Assembly (NCBI GenBank): GCA_023374045.1
Contig: CM041777.1
Span: 478,183,594-478,247,593 of the forward strand
Direction of reading: 5' to 3'
Length of the DNA stretch: 64,000 bases
Source: Limonium bicolor
Lineage: Eukaryota > Streptophyta > Magnoliopsida > Caryophyllales > Plumbaginaceae
The position numbers and the translations under genes were made by a program. The notes beneath the pieces were generated by a model. It saw nothing but the letters and a program-made list of their open reading frames with translations, was not told the origin of the DNA and did not search any database. Below, in pieces: positions 35,083 through 49,155 of this stretch (position 1 is its first letter; each line of letters starts with the position of its first letter).

Positions 35083-38000
35083 AAAAGTGGGTATCAGAGC
35101 GAAGTATCGCTCTGATGGATGAAATACCGAGTTTAGGTAAATACCGAGTTAGGAAGTAGAGACTTAGGGCTAAGGGTTGAGTGTTAGCGTGTGAGGTACG
35201 CTAGTTAGAACTTCCGCGTGAACCGGAACCTACAACAACCAATACCCCGCCCTCCGCAACCCACGATAATAAGTTAGGAGAATAACGCCAGTGTGATGGA
35301 AAGACCTCTCACACTCGGTAACACACTCGCTCTGGCAGTTGCAAGTAAACCTCATTAGAAAAAGAACCTTTCATACGGTAGAGTCCAAGAGCTGGAAGTC
35401 CGAAGACGGTTCCCGTTGGATGATGATGACCGCACTTAATGGCGGAGGATTGAAGATCCTAAATAAAGGATAGTGGAATTTATGGCACCATGGTGACCTG
35501 CTTCGCAGTCGCAAGAACCATGAGTAGCCAGCAAGAAGAGAAGCACAATCGCACAATGAAACAAGGAAGAGAGAGTAGCAAGCCCGAGACAAGAGAGTCT
35601 ATGGACTGTATGTTGATAATACCAACAACGGTATGCAAACCGACTAAGGAATTAGTCGAGGTTGGATTAACACCAAACCTATACGCCAAGAGGCTGCAAT
35701 AACTAACGACATAGTTCAGGTGACATGGAAGTAATCATAAAGCATATACCCATAGGACTACTACGTGGTTCCTAAGGATAAGTCAAGTCTCATTAACCAC
35801 AGTGAAGGTGTGAGGCACCCGGATTGACGACAACCAGGTCAAGTACACTGAGAAACGACTCAAGAGATTGATCACCACCAGATCAAAAGATCAAAGGAAG
35901 ATCTAATAAGACCACCAATTATGGATGGAAAAGATACCGTAACCGGTATACGTTAACCGAAAAAAAACCTACCCGCGCACTTGCCCAGGGCAAGTGCAGC
36001 AACTACAAGACGGTTGGAAGACTTTAACAACCCGCAAATACCTGCTAAAGTAACACTATGATGAATGGAGCAAATATAGGATCACCAATCCTAAGTATTT
36101 AAATAATGAAACCTCGGAAAGGCCTAACGGCCCGACCATTGTATTAAGAGTATACCGGTCAGCAAGAAGCTGAACACGGTCAAGACCTGAATCATGGCAA
36201 CGCCATGATGAATTTTTTTAACTTCCGAACACGTTATTTCAAAACCCAAAACTTTTCTTTCAAAACTATGAACCCTTCTTTTAAACCTTGGATTTTAAAA
36301 CCCAACAGACGGAATTACGGTGAGTATCATAGAATGATACAAGAGAGTTGACAATAGAATACTTCACCTAGGCGCGTGACGAACTATACGAGTGTACCCA
36401 AATACGGGATGTGGGACGACCGCACTCCGAAGGAGCTTGCGGGCCTGACAGATAGTTAGGTAAGTGGTAACGTGCCAAAGGTACCCACGTATGTATACAT
36501 GTAGTGTACGAAACACGGGAAGTAGTCAACTCCGTTCTACGGACCATAAGTAAATTGAAACAGAACAGTTGGTTACCTCAACCGAACAAAGGAAACTCAG
36601 ATTAGCTACAAGCTAAGGAGTCAGAAACTCACTTCAGGAGAACCACTAAGAGTTGAAAGTGCAAGAAGCACTAACAACGGGATAAACATTGGATATGTCT
36701 CGAGGATATGAAGTAAAGCATGATAACTGGAAGGAATACCCAGTCTAAGCACAATAAGGCAAATGCCTAACATTAACACAGCAGTGTTCAATGAACGGGA
36801 TAGAATTCCCAGAACAACTACCACAAACACACAGGGTGATGTTATAAGGTACCAGGAATACCATTCATCACCGGAAGGGATATCAAATCCGTTATAACAC
36901 AAGGAAAACACCAATGGTCTACCCTAAGAACGGGAGACGTTACAACCCTCAACGGATAACTCAGATCCAGAACCTCAAGGTAGGACAATAAACTGAACAT
37001 ACTCATAAATGTCAGTCAGATGCTACCGTATAATCGGTACTACCCAGGAGCAATCCATAAAGGGTATCAAGTCAATACAGTTGAACGAGATGTTGTGGTA
37101 AAAACACCACAAATCGGAACGAACATCTGGTTAGAACACCGAAGGGATCCCACTTGTTAGGGGATATCCCAACTTAATAAATAGTATGGATTAATACCAA
37201 GATACAAAAGGGTCTCCAACGAACGAAGCATGATGCGACGATCTTATCATGGAGCCCAGTATCACCTCCAACCTCAGCGATAGCTTACAGAGAAGTAACC
37301 ACTGGGGAACGACCTATGATGAGCAGAGCTCTAGGCATATAGCTAGTAGGCCGTGGAACTATTACCACAAACAACCCAACGGTTGCAAAACCAATGTGAA
37401 CTATATGGAAAGTGGTCAAGGATGACACCGATAAAAGAGTAACAACCAATGAATGAGGATGCCCCTCATAGATGTGAGACCGCAAGAGCGGCGAACACAT
37501 GAATCCCAGGAAGGGGATACCATCAGTAACTGCCAGGGAATATATCCCTTTCAGAACTAACTAATGTTAGTGAAGCTTGAGCATACAAATATTGTCAAGC
37601 AATGTAAAAAGCGTCAACAGTGATTGTTGACAAACAAGGAGTAATCGGTTCAGAAGGAACATAATCATTGTATAAATGATAGAGACGCATGAGCTGAAGC
37701 TAACAACAGTGGATGCCATGTAGACCAATACTGTGGAATCAGTAAGAACATGGTGCGCAGCAGGCGACCAATGTATATGAATAATCACCCAATACTATGG
37801 GTTGTTAACACGAGATGGTAGACGGACCGGGCAACAAGCCAGAAGTTTGCACCAAGTAATGAAGCACCACCTGAAAGAGTAACGATCAGTCCTATTGCGA
37901 CCTCATAAGAGAGTTACTGCCAAGAGTTTACACCTCTGCACTCTGTAGGACTGAGTGTTTTGGTATTGCACTTGTGCAGTTAATGATCGAGTGGGATAGC

Positions 38001-40205
38001 TAGGAATATGAGAAAATGTAAATCGTGGTAAAACCTTCCTTTCACCAGCAAACATGGCATAAGCCAGACAAGCAAAAGCTTAGAAACAAACCGTGCGGCC
38101 TAAGGCCAAAGAAGCACGAAGAGGGTGAAACACACCAACAATCACAAGATGTGAATTCCATGGAATAAAAGTGAAAGGAGACTTAAGGAAGTCACAAGGA
38201 CCGATGCATCGAAAATGCAAGGTCGTACAAGTAAGAACACTTGTAATGAACCAGAGAAACTGGTATAGTTCAGAAGCTACTAACAATAGAGGAAGCACTA
38301 CAACTAAGTAGTGACTTAACCTCACCCGACAATAAGTCGGAGGAGCCAAGTGAATGATCACTACCAAACACAACAGTAGGTATATAGATTGCTAGAGAGC
38401 TGGTTATAAATCTAAAACCCATCGAGTTCGAGCACGGTAAAAGAACACCACACTTGGTCAATAAACCTTATTCCCACAATAAGAGGGATAAAAGGTGATG
38501 GTAGCACGTTAAGGATAACAGGAAGGGCGAATAACCCAAGTTATCAGGGTCGCGCAGCAGAAGCTAGTGGGTCCAGAATTCTAAGTGACATACACCTAGA
38601 ACCGAACCCGGTAAGAGTTAAATAAACTCCGATGAAAATTCTTGATGCAGGGACTAACCGATAGTACGGTTAAGACCCGTTGATCAAGGAACATTGTATA
38701 ATAGACCGCATGGAAACTGAACCACTCCATGACGCTGAATGCCTTCGACCAATGTTAATATTGACACATGGTAGATTATGTGGGCGTAATCCCTTTTAAG
38801 GGGGGAAGAGCGAAAACCGCGAAATGTATGTTTTACGTGATAGGTGCGTAAACTACAATGCGCATAGCGCAAGAAAATTCGTTTTGATGGTTGATACTTA
38901 TGTTACATAAACATTTATATTCACTCATCGTGTAATTGTGGTAATCTGAGAAGCAAGTATAGGAAAAGGAGTAGTGAAACTCCAGGGGAATGAGAACCCC
39001 GATTGGTAATAGTATGAGGAATGAGTATGTATGGGAGACTTGAGGAGTATAAATCGGTTTGGAACCAATGTATGTAATGAGTATAAATCGGTATACAACC
39101 GATGTATTTTATGAGTATAAATTTGGTATAGCAAATAATGGGATATTACACCCATGAATTTCTTGAGTATAGTAGTTGGAGATGATGTAGTAATAGTTGA
39201 TGAGATGATTAGTAAGTAAGTAAGTGAATCATATAAATTGGAAAATGTATGTGTATGATTATGAGTAGCAAGATTAAAAAGATAGAAAACGAAATGATGT
39301 TGACGAGCTGTCTGTTTGTATTGAGGTGGGAAGTGGAACTTGATTTGCTACGATCAAGGAAGCCAAACACAAATTGGAGTGGAAGGATAATTCAACACCA
39401 ATGCTGATCACATTGGGGTTGAAGGACTCTGGAAGCTCCCTTAAGTGGCCACAATAATAACACTAGTAATAGGAATAATCATCATAAATTGAAATTGGGA
39501 GATGTATGCAAGTTTTCAAAATGAATTCCAAAACTAATTTGGTACAATTTTTCTTCAAAACTTGAGAATGAGGATCGGTTTTGAAACCGCTCCCACGGGC
39601 GCTAGTGGATCTTCCATGCCTAGGCACGGTATCCGGTCGAAACCATAGGAGGAGAAGCTAGTTGTGAGTCGGTGGGAGTGTTGAATAGTTTTGAAACCAC
39701 TACACCGGTTGTACGGTAACAGTGTGTGTTTTGTATTTTTCCAAGGGCACTGGGGCAGCGTAGTCCCGAGTAAGTATGAGTAAGTATGAGTAAAGTATGC
39801 GTAAGTAAGTATGAGTAAGTGCCTGAGGATCTCTATATGTGCAAATGAATTTGATCAGAACCAAAGGACCATGGAGCCAGAAAGTGTAAGTGCTCAAGTC
39901 ATGACGACCGTGAAACAGAAAGCGTAAGTGTTCAAACGTGACCGATACCTGAGGGATCACTCGCCATTGGGGGAGGATTGTACCTAATTATCTGCGGATG
40001 GACCCCCTTGGAGAGAAGTAAAACGGATATTTTTGATTGCTATGCATGCAGTGACATGCTATTTGGATGCGTAGTATGCATCATGTCAGACATTGGGAGT
40101 TTGACAAGTTATATGTAGAGGTCATAACCTTAGCATAAAGTATTTATGCAAGTAATAATTTTAGATTCACCAACTTTGAGGGCAAAGTTCTTTAAGGGGG
40201 TAGAT
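35083..40205 (+). other. Element A, second internal region
   Basis: Near-identical duplicate of 16053-21197. The PBS has one extra G (TGGGTATCAGAGC), but the 10-bp hairpin at 35093-35116 is perfect. PPT at 40193-40205. A 60-codon + frame starting MSSQQEEKHNRT (35520-35702) is open here; it is weak and possibly a chance frame. No pol motif found. Confidence 0.65.
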
Positions 40206-43200
40206 TGAAATACCCCGAACTTAAATATGGTGATTAAATTATTCTAATATGGTATTTAAGGGCCTAATAGGGCCTAAATATTTTGGTAAAGAAAATAAAT
40301 CCAAAAGAAATGAGAAAACGCTTAGAAAGCGGAAAACGCTAATGTAAGCATTAAATAACCATAGGGTGTACGAGACCTCGGTTATAGTATCGTAAGGATT
40401 CCTAAGGCTTATTCATGCCTATTAGTATATGGGAATGATTCCCGAAGAAAACGGATCCGAATAATGTATTAAAACGCTAATAGAACTTTAGTGCACGTTT
40501 TTCGAGAAAACCCGAAAACGTGATGGTAAGTGGTCAAACGAACCCGTAAAAATTATAAATCATTAATTAACAATAATTAAGCATCAATGGGAGCTTAATA
40601 GCCAATAAAAATAAAGAAACGAGGAAATTCCGGAAAACGGGCCCGGTTAGTGAATAGTATCAAACCGGGTAAAATAACGAGCGTTTTCTGTAAAAGACGA
40701 AAATGCTCCAGCTAGTATAACAGTGGGGGCCAGTTTTTACTGGTGTAGACAGACTCTCACCACACACACACACACTAGACTAGTTACTAATTAACAATCA
40801 AAAAGCAAAAGAAGAAAAAAGTACAAAAGCACTTTAGCTCTCTCTCTCCCCTCATTTCTCTCTTTTCTTTTTCTCTTTCCTCCTCTTCATCCCCTCCTCC
40901 CACCAATTTGCTCTCTCTCTCTCTCGTTGAGGGGCGATTTTTGGAGCTCCACAAAGCTCCCATGGATTCTCCATCTTCCAAGCTTGCCCAAGCTCCATTA
41001 AAACTCCAATCTCAAAAATAATTACATATTTGTGATCTCCTCTTCATCCTCTACATTTCTATCTTTTCAAAATTCGAAAAGGATGAGCTTCATCTCCATG
41101 GGTTTTCCCCATTTGAAGAGAAAGCACACCATTGTGAAGCTTGGAGTCTCCTCTTTCCAACAAGTAAAAATCTTCATGAAAAACTCAAGCTTTCTCCACC
41201 TCCTTGTGTAACCGATTTTTGCCCTTCTTGTAATGCTTGTTCTCTCTTTGTTTGAGCTTGGTTCAACTCTCCAATGGTGGAGGAGCTCTCCTTTGTATTC
41301 AAGGCTTAAAAACCTCTCTTGAAACTCCAAGGTAAAACCCTAACTTGTGGTAATTTAAACCCTTCATTTAATTAGTGGTGTTATAAGAGGTTAGAAGTTT
41401 AATTATGTTCTCTTTATGTAATTTGGGTGTGGGGATGGAGTTTGGTAACTCCATCCCCCACAAATCGATTTGAACAAGAAGAGAGGAAGAAGAGAAATGG
41501 AAAAGAAATGAAGGAATCAAAAGCTCAAGGTAAGAGCTCCTTCTTAATGCTTAATTTAATGCATTAGTGTAATAGGAATGGGTAAACAAATAAAAGAACA
41601 TAAACCATTGCATTAGAATTGTAATTGTGAAGGTTGGGTATTTGTGAACAAGTATGTGGATTGTAGGCCTTAGAGCCAAGGAATTGTGTATGTGTATTGA
41701 TATGGTGTTTTGAGGAATTAATGATGTATTAAGATTGCTTGTATTGCTGGTAGGACCCTTGTATGGGTGTGGCTAGAATAGGAGTGATTTGGTGATAATG
41801 GGTATGTGTGGATAAGTGGGGATTGTAGGTGAACTATGACAAAATTTTGGTAGGAATATGTACATTTGTGGATGACTTGGTGAATGGGAGAAACCAAGGT
41901 ATGTATTGGGGATAATGGAGATGTTTAATGACCGTGGAGTAGTGGTTGTAATATAAGAAGGAAAGGATATAAAATCTGTAGAAAGAAGTGTAGTGAAACA
42001 TTGTAGAAACTAGAGAAAACTAGTGAGCAAGATTTTGTAAAAATAGTTTGGACTTGGGTATAGATGGTGCAATCACTTGGAAATGAATTGGCATGGTAAG
42101 ATGAGATATTTGGGATGCTAGTAATGGTATTGGAAGAAGGAGTAATGAATGGTGGAAGCTGGAACAAAATCTGTAGCATGGAGGGATGAAAAACTGTTGT
42201 AAGTGTGGAAAAGGAATGAAGGAATTGTGTAAGTTATTTGATGGATTTAGTAATGGGATTGATGGATGGATTGAGGTATATTAGGAAGCCTAAATGGCAC
42301 TAAAATGTGGGATTACATGTAGGAAGATTGGGGAAGTAATGAGTAAAAGAGAGGACTGAAACAGATTTTGAAACTGAAGTACTGGGCCGGACCGGACTTG
42401 CGACCGAACCTGCAAGTTCGGTCGAGCCCAGAATTACAAAGACGGGAAACCTTCTGGAATAGACCGGACTTGCGACCGGACATGCAAGTTCGGTCGGACC
42501 AGAAAATTCTCCGTCTGAAACCTTCTGGAATGGACCGAACTTGCGACCGGACTTGCAAGTTCGGTCGGCCAGAAAAACTCCGCAGATGAAAGCTTCTGGA
42601 ATGGACCGAACTTGCGACCGGACTTGCAAGTTCGGTCGAGACAGAAAAATTTCCATACTGATAGCTACTGGAATGGACCGGACTTGCGACCGACCCTACA
42701 AGTCCGGTCGAGTAAAAAAAATAATATATTTTTATTATATGATTATAACAATCATATGTATACATATTATACATATGCCTATCACATATATGCATATATA
42801 TGTAGTAGTACACTATAAATGAAGCAGTAAAGGTAAGAAAGTAAGTATATGAGTAGAAACACAGTGTAAAAAGTAACCAAGTAAGTTGAGAGTATGAGAA
42901 CATTAAGTACACCGGGATAACGGGGTAAGTACGGGAGTAGTAATTATTTGTGTATCGTAAGAGTATAGTATTAATAATAATGTTGGAACATTATCAGTGG
43001 AACAAGTGTGAACCAAGGAACAAAGGGAACACGTGTTAAAGCTAACTCCGGTGAAAGGTATGATTTTCTCATGCCCCGTATGCTAACCGAGTTACGTTGA
43101 TTTGTATGCTGTATGCGGCTAATCAAGACTAAAGCATGAAAATGGTTTATTGCCTTCATTGTATGTCTTGATGTATGTTGCGTGAGCTAACCCCTCTTGA

Positions 43201-44778
43201 TTGATTGTGTAGCTTCCTTTAGTGTGTAGTACGACTCATAGATGAGTCTTGTTGTGTAGTGACTCGTAGTAAGAATCACGTCGTGAACTAATGGAAATGT
43301 AGCAACGCATTAAACTATCGAATCAACCAACGATAACGCAACCCAATGAACTCACTAGACTGTGAGAGAGTGTACGGGAGTAATAACCTCCCGATAACGG
43401 TAGGAGAACCGAGACGAATAATCCACAACTAATAGTATTGGAAGTGTACAAGTAACCTCTAATAGAGGAATTAATCTTGGTGCAAGACATGAACCATGAG
43501 AGTAGTAAAGAATGATGAGGGATCTCCAAACCCCTTAGCAATTAGTCGACCCATTATGAGAGGACCCGACTGATGTAAGCATGCCCCGAACGAGAGAGTA
43601 TTCGATATGTTGGGGAAACCCTTAAATATGAGGATACTAGACGGTGGTAATCCCTAAGCTAGCAGAGGTTATCGAGAGAGATACTTCTAGGCTAATCCAT
43701 GAGATTGTATTATACTCTGAGAGAAGAGTGTTGGGAATTTGAGTAGTCCGGTAAAACGGACATTTAAGTATTTGAGGAGCTAAGCGTATAGCCCTCGTAT
43801 TGTAGGTCCGGTGGCGAGTCTTGTGTATGACTCCGCCTAGAGGCCAAAGTAATGAGTAATGAGTATTGCGTAAGTATGAGCAAAGTAATGAGTACTGAGT
43901 AAGAAGTGAGTATTAGTATGTAGAGTACCGAGTATTGAGTATGTATGAGTAAGTACTGAGTACTGAGTACTGAGTACGTATGAGTAAGTATGGAGTATTG
44001 AGTAGCAAGTATACACAAGTGTAGTAACGAGTACAGAGTAAGGATCGTGTACGAGTAGGATACCGAACATGGAGTGATGAGTATACAAGAGTAAGGAGTA
44101 AGTATGAGAGTACGAGTAGCAACGAAGAGTAACAAATAGCTAGTATGAACGGTTGACTATCGAATTTCTAGTAATTTGAACCTTGTAGGTGTATGTATAG
44201 AATATGGTAGCTAGTGATGATATATGTATGAACCATGTAGGTAGAAATATGTGGCATGAGTATATGTATGCATGTAAAATGAACTCCTGTACATCCGACC
44301 AAGTAGTCGGCGTACCGCGGTTAGCACGCGGTATATGCGAATTTCATGCGCAGCGTAAGCTGACCCCCTCGGGGGACCGTTTTTAGTGTGCAGGTACCCA
44401 AAGCTGACCACCGTTCGAGAGAGTAGGACGGGGACTGCTATGTAAGCATGGGTAGTTGTATGAAAAGGGATTGTACTTGTAATGTATTGGGAAATTGAAA
44501 GTCCAAGCTGTATCGGTAACTTAAGGATTGTAGTATACTCGGTATAGTAATGATTGAAGTTGTAATTGAATTATGGATGAGTAAGCAATGGGAAGTATTG
44601 TATTATGTAGAGTACTCGGTATGTTCACATTCATCAGACCGATTATGTAGAATTGTAACTCGCCTTGTTAGTCACGTGGGTGACTAACGGCATTGTACAC
44701 CCGCCGTTGAGTAAGTAATATCCGCTGCGAAGGTAAGTATGGTACAGTAATGACGGTATTAGCGGTAGGAGTGTTACA
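40206..44778 (+). repeat. Element A, LTR 3 (uninterrupted)
   Basis: 4,573 bp, the only A LTR without element E, and the reference for the full LTR. The hairpin array is at 42386-42712, GAGTA repeats at 43845-44110, the empty E site (ACCAC once) at 44407-44411 and a CCCCCTCGGGGG hairpin near 44364-44375. Ends GGAGTGTTACA. Confidence 0.88.
42386..42712. repeat. LTR hairpin array, 5 units (A, LTR 3)
   Basis: Same array as 4416-4741 with several substitutions specific to LTR 3. Confidence 0.85.
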
Positions 44779-44783
44779 AAAAG
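44779..44783. repeat. Target site duplication of element A (imperfect)
   Basis: AAAAG after LTR 3, against ATAAG (2223-2227) before LTR 1. One mismatch, so either a later mutation or a recombined end. Confidence 0.5.
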
Positions 44784-47700
44784 ATATAATTCCAAAATAC
44801 CGAGTGTCTACAATAAAAATACCAAGTCATAATCTGAGAATTACATCTCGGGTTTAATAACACCCATACACTAAACATACTACACAATCAAAAGTTAAGC
44901 CCTGATGGACTACCCCCATGGTAACCATCCCGCCTCGCTACGCTCCGTTATCATCCGGCACAATACCTGAAAAAAATTGGGTGTAAAGGACTCAGCAAAC
45001 GCTGAGTATGAACGTGTGTAGCCCGTATGTTGCCGGGCCACACGACTACTTGGTCGAATATTATTAAGTCAATTTACATGCTATCATAAAGCAGTAAAGC
45101 AGACCACAATACATCATGGTTTCATACACACTCAAAGGTAGCAAAGCATTAACAACAAGCAACCAAGCATAACATGCTGGCGTTATAGCAACATCAAACA
45201 CGCAACCAAGCACAACAAGCTGCTAGTATCGCCACAAAAAAATCATGTACATAATAAAATGTGTTCATAGGTATGTTATACTCCTCATCCTCACTATGGG
45301 ATCATTCGAGCGTTGTGTGTTTTCATTTCTTTTTCTCTTGTTCCCATAATGTGTATTTTCTTTCTCTTTCCTTGCACCAGGCCTGGGGATATAGTTGGAT
45401 CTCGTGACCATATCATGTCGGTGCCAATCTTTCCTTGTTTCTTTAAGGATTATTTGTGAATTCTTTTATCCCCGCACGTTGGAGGACGTCTCCTCCATAG
45501 CAAATTCCTCCATTCCCGCGTCGTACGTCGAGAAAGAGGGGTCATCTTTAGACCCCAGGTTATGCTCTCCAATTAGCTGATCCTCTAATCCCGACGTCAT
45601 GTCGAGAAAGAGGGGTCATCTCTAGACCCCAGGTCATGCTTCCCAAATTGCCAATCTTCCAATCCCGGCGTCGTACGTCGAGAGAGAGGGGTCACCTCTG
45701 GACCCCAAGATGTGCTCCACAATAGTCGGTCGAAGGATCTGATGCAGATACCAACTCCCAAGCATTTGATACCACACGGCCCGAGGTGTTGTCTTCCCGG
45801 GTTATTCTCATGTTTCATCAGTTGATATTTGCTCTTCATTATCATTAATGGATAGACACCATAGTGGGTGTCATGGTACGTCCTCAATAGTTAGAGAGGA
45901 GTTCCCCTTAATAGAATTTTCTTTGTTTTCATAGTTCACATTATCTCATCTCAAATTCCATAAACGAGAAGGGACTAAACTACTGTGTGCGCGCAAATGA
46001 TATACAACAATGATATGACAACCATATAACACGATAAACAAGCAATCCAATTTTCATGCTTTAATCTTATGGTCTTTTTCACACAAAGCACACAACAAAC
46101 AAGCCGTGTAACACGGTAACATACGAACCACACATGTCCATACCTGGTTCAGAAGAAAAGTTGTCTCCACACAAGGTCCTGTTGGCGTTCATTACGGCCC
46201 TAAAGTTAATTAAAACAACAGTTTATGGTTGCATACGACGACCGTAGTGACATTTTCCTAGTATATCCCCTTTTATCGGGTGTAACTCCTTAGATAAATT
46301 TTTGGGTGTTCAACATATACTAGTCCCTTAGAAACTTTCCAAGTACTAACCTTAGACTTTATCAACTCCTTGGACATTTCCATTGTCGTTTTACATGTCC
46401 ACTATCCCTTCCCTCTAGCTAATGTTTTAGGGTATACTTAAGCACCAACGTGTAACATATTATCAAAATTGACCATTCACCCACATTTTCCTCACAATAA
46501 CCCTTCTTTTATAACCAACACTTTAATTATTGAAACCTCATATTACCCCTTAATTAATTTATATTCTACTTAATTTCCGAAACCTTTCTAGGTTTATATA
46601 CTAATCCCCTCAAATACTTAAATTTCCATTCATGCCCCAAGGCTTAAGGAAATTACCTAGCTTACCCCTAACTTATAATTGCCACAATTGCAAACTGACT
46701 ATATAGTATACTCGTAGCTAATTAAGCATTAAGCTTACTCCAAAAATTCTCTAAATTCCCAATAACCTCAAGGGTTCCTGGTTACATCGTGTGACCCTTG
46801 TAATTTCAGTAATTACTATACTCCTCTTATATTTTATAAATATATATTTTTTTCGACTTACTATTTCCTCAAGTACTTAATATATTTATCCTTATCATTT
46901 TAATTTGGTCAACCCCCAGGTGTGGTCAAGGTTGACCGCTTAAACTATCCTTTGACTTGTTTGCTATTATTTATGGGAATACCCCACGACTTCCTAGTTT
47001 TAAAATTTGCTCTTAATTTCATCCAATCCATATATTATGCTTGTAAATATCTTTATAAGCTATTTCTTCTGGTTATTAACATTATTACATTACTCCCTAA
47101 ATTCTTTTATTTATATTTTGACCCTCATATAAGACCCATTTAGTTATCCGAAACATCCATATAAGGTTTTATAATTTATTTACGCCATGTGGAAAATTCA
47201 CAAATATACCAAGTCTCCTCCTATTACATTCCTAGGCAATTCGTTTTCTAGAATTGTGCATTTCACACCAGGAGTCTTCGTAACTTATAAATCAACCTCT
47301 AATTTAATTAATGGCTATTAAAGCTCTAAGTAGTTATAATGAGGTGGCCTGATTAGGTGGCCCTAAATTAGCATAGTAATTACTAAAAGAATGACATTTA
47401 TATACCTCTAATATTATATCATCGCTTCGGTTTGCATGTTGTTTTCCCAAATTATGTTTCCATCATTTTCACTCAAATTTCGGACTAAGTAAAAAATTGT
47501 ATGTACCCTACTTAACTCACATAAATATATATGTATATATATCTCTACTTACTCCTTTATTTTACAAGGTTCGTATTTTATGCTTATAGCAATCCAGGGA
47601 CTATCTCTTTCGGTCATAAAGTGTGTATATATGTATTTATATAAAGTTTTAAGAATTCGGTTGAGCCATAAAGTAAGGTTATAACTATATCTATATTATT

Positions 47701-49155
47701 ATTATTATTTGTTCTAAAATGTTTCCCAAATATTTATAATTACTATCATGATAGTTTCCCATCCAAATTCCTATAACCTCATAAATCTCCCATAAATTTA
47801 TAAATGCTCATTTAGATCACAAAATAATTATTTTGTCATGGCTTAAATATAAGGCTTTAAGAAAGATAGCACAAAAATTGTCTTAGAATTGACAACAAAA
47901 TGTTCCTAGAATTATGCTAAGCCATGGTTCTATATATAGTTTTTTTTACAGAAGTGTTTTAGAACAATCTCCTCCCATTTCCAATTTACAGCAAGGTTAA
48001 TTACACATTGTCACTTCGACAAGCACATATATATATAAACATATATACATATATATCTAATTCCTCCCAACGTACCCGTATGCATGCATATGCTCATTTC
48101 GTTCATCATTTTTTTTTTTAAGATATCCACGCATGTAAATACTTCTGGGTACCCCCTACGTCTCAGTAGCACTCATATATCCAGACCATATGTTCATAAC
48201 AATAGTTCACATCACGTCTATAAGCTTCCAAGGTTTCTTTTGTTTCCATTGGTTTTCCATGCACGTATACATACATGTATACGTAGCCATTAATTTCAGT
48301 TCCTAAAACACCATTCAAACTAGTAGTTCACTTAGGCATTTAAGATGGAAGGTTGCTGCTTACCAAAACTGACTAGTCCTTGCTCGTGGTTCTGCCTGCT
48401 GCTTGCGAGCTCGGGGCAGTAAGAAGGCTCACAGAGTGGTTTGGCTGCGTGGTTAGTTCTCCGTTTTGTATTCCCAGCGGTGCTGTGACCGTGAGTGACC
48501 AGAGGCAGTTGCTTCTGTCTTCTGCAACCAAGAGAGTAGAGGACCAGATGGACATACAGTGAGAAAAAGAGAATGTATGCGCCAAGGCTCGGTGGGAGAG
48601 ACTTACCAGTTCAGAAAAATTTAAACACTCATTTTCTTCTTCCCATGAACGAATTAACCTCCTGAGGTCCTTTCTTCTGGCTCCCTTTTCTACTTAGTTT
48701 TTTTGTCCTCCCACCCGCAACTCAAGATGGTTTTATTTTCTTTTCAGTTTCTACATGCAACGTCTAGCGCTCAAACACATCCAGTCACCTACTTTTCACA
48801 ACGTGAGAGACAGAGAGAGACCAAATAACTTCGACGTCCCTGGACCACTAGATCACACCAGCAAAGCTAACTAGCTAGCTAGCTTGTCCAGCGCGGGAAA
48901 CGGAACGAAGAAAGAAAGATTGCAAATAGACGCCGGCGAGATGAAGTAGTGGTATAAGGAGCTCTTAGTGAAACAATTGTTATTAATGATTAGTAATAGA
49001 GAGACGGGGAAAGAAGGGGAAGGACGGAAATAAAGAGGTCGGTGGAACAACGAGAGAGAGAAAGTAGGCGCCGGACAAGAAGAGAGAGGGACAGAGGATG
49101 GTGAAGGAAGAACGGAAGAGAAAGAAGAAAGTAGAACATGTATTACTTGCTTGCT
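44784..49155 (-). mobile_element. Element C, LTR (minus strand), second fragment
   Basis: Continues the LTR begun at 2025-2227. On the minus strand it has landmarks in the order of LTR A: a CT-rich leader with many CTCT words (complement of 49020-49140), then a GCATGTAAA..CCAAGTAGTCG block (complement of about 45050-45085) and a CAGGTATTGTG block before the end. Joined length is about 4.57 kb, like LTR A, with the first ~0.6 kb missing where D cuts in. Only three ~70-bp repeats (45508-45718) stand out. The AT-rich stretch 45900-48350 holds no gene I can support. Confidence 0.65.
45508..45718. repeat. Tandem repeat, 3 units of ~70 bp, in LTR C
   Basis: Each unit contains CGTCGTACGTCGAGAAAGAG or a close variant, then GGGGTC-N7-GACCCC, which can form a six-bp hairpin. 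A second LTR family thus has its own array of hairpin units. Confidence 0.75.

Larger units (their letters stand above)
2228..44778 (+). mobile_element. Element A: tandem LTR-internal-LTR-internal-LTR composite, non-autonomous Ty3/gypsy relative
   Basis: Three LTRs begin TGAAATACCCCGAAC at 2228, 21198 and 40206. The first two are followed by a Met-tRNA primer site and a ~5.1-kb internal region; the second and third are preceded by a polypurine tract. Neither internal region has a recognisable gag or pol, so the element is non-autonomous. The flanking 5 bp are ATAAG (2223-2227) and AAAAG (44779-44783), an imperfect duplication with one mismatch. The LTRs and internal regions are near-identical copies, and the first two LTRs share one nested insertion, so the tandem arose by recombination and not by two insertions. 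The LTR ends, PBS hairpin, PPT and hairpin array match element B. Confidence 0.85.

Noticed and set aside
46922..47143. 73-codon + strand frame with hydrophobic residues in the AT-rich part of LTR C
   Set aside because: AT-rich sequence readily gives Leu/Phe/Ile/Tyr frames; no start context or domain.
48373..48585. Overlapping 60-70 codon frames on both strands in LTR C
   Set aside because: Short, no homology I recognise, and inside a degenerate LTR.
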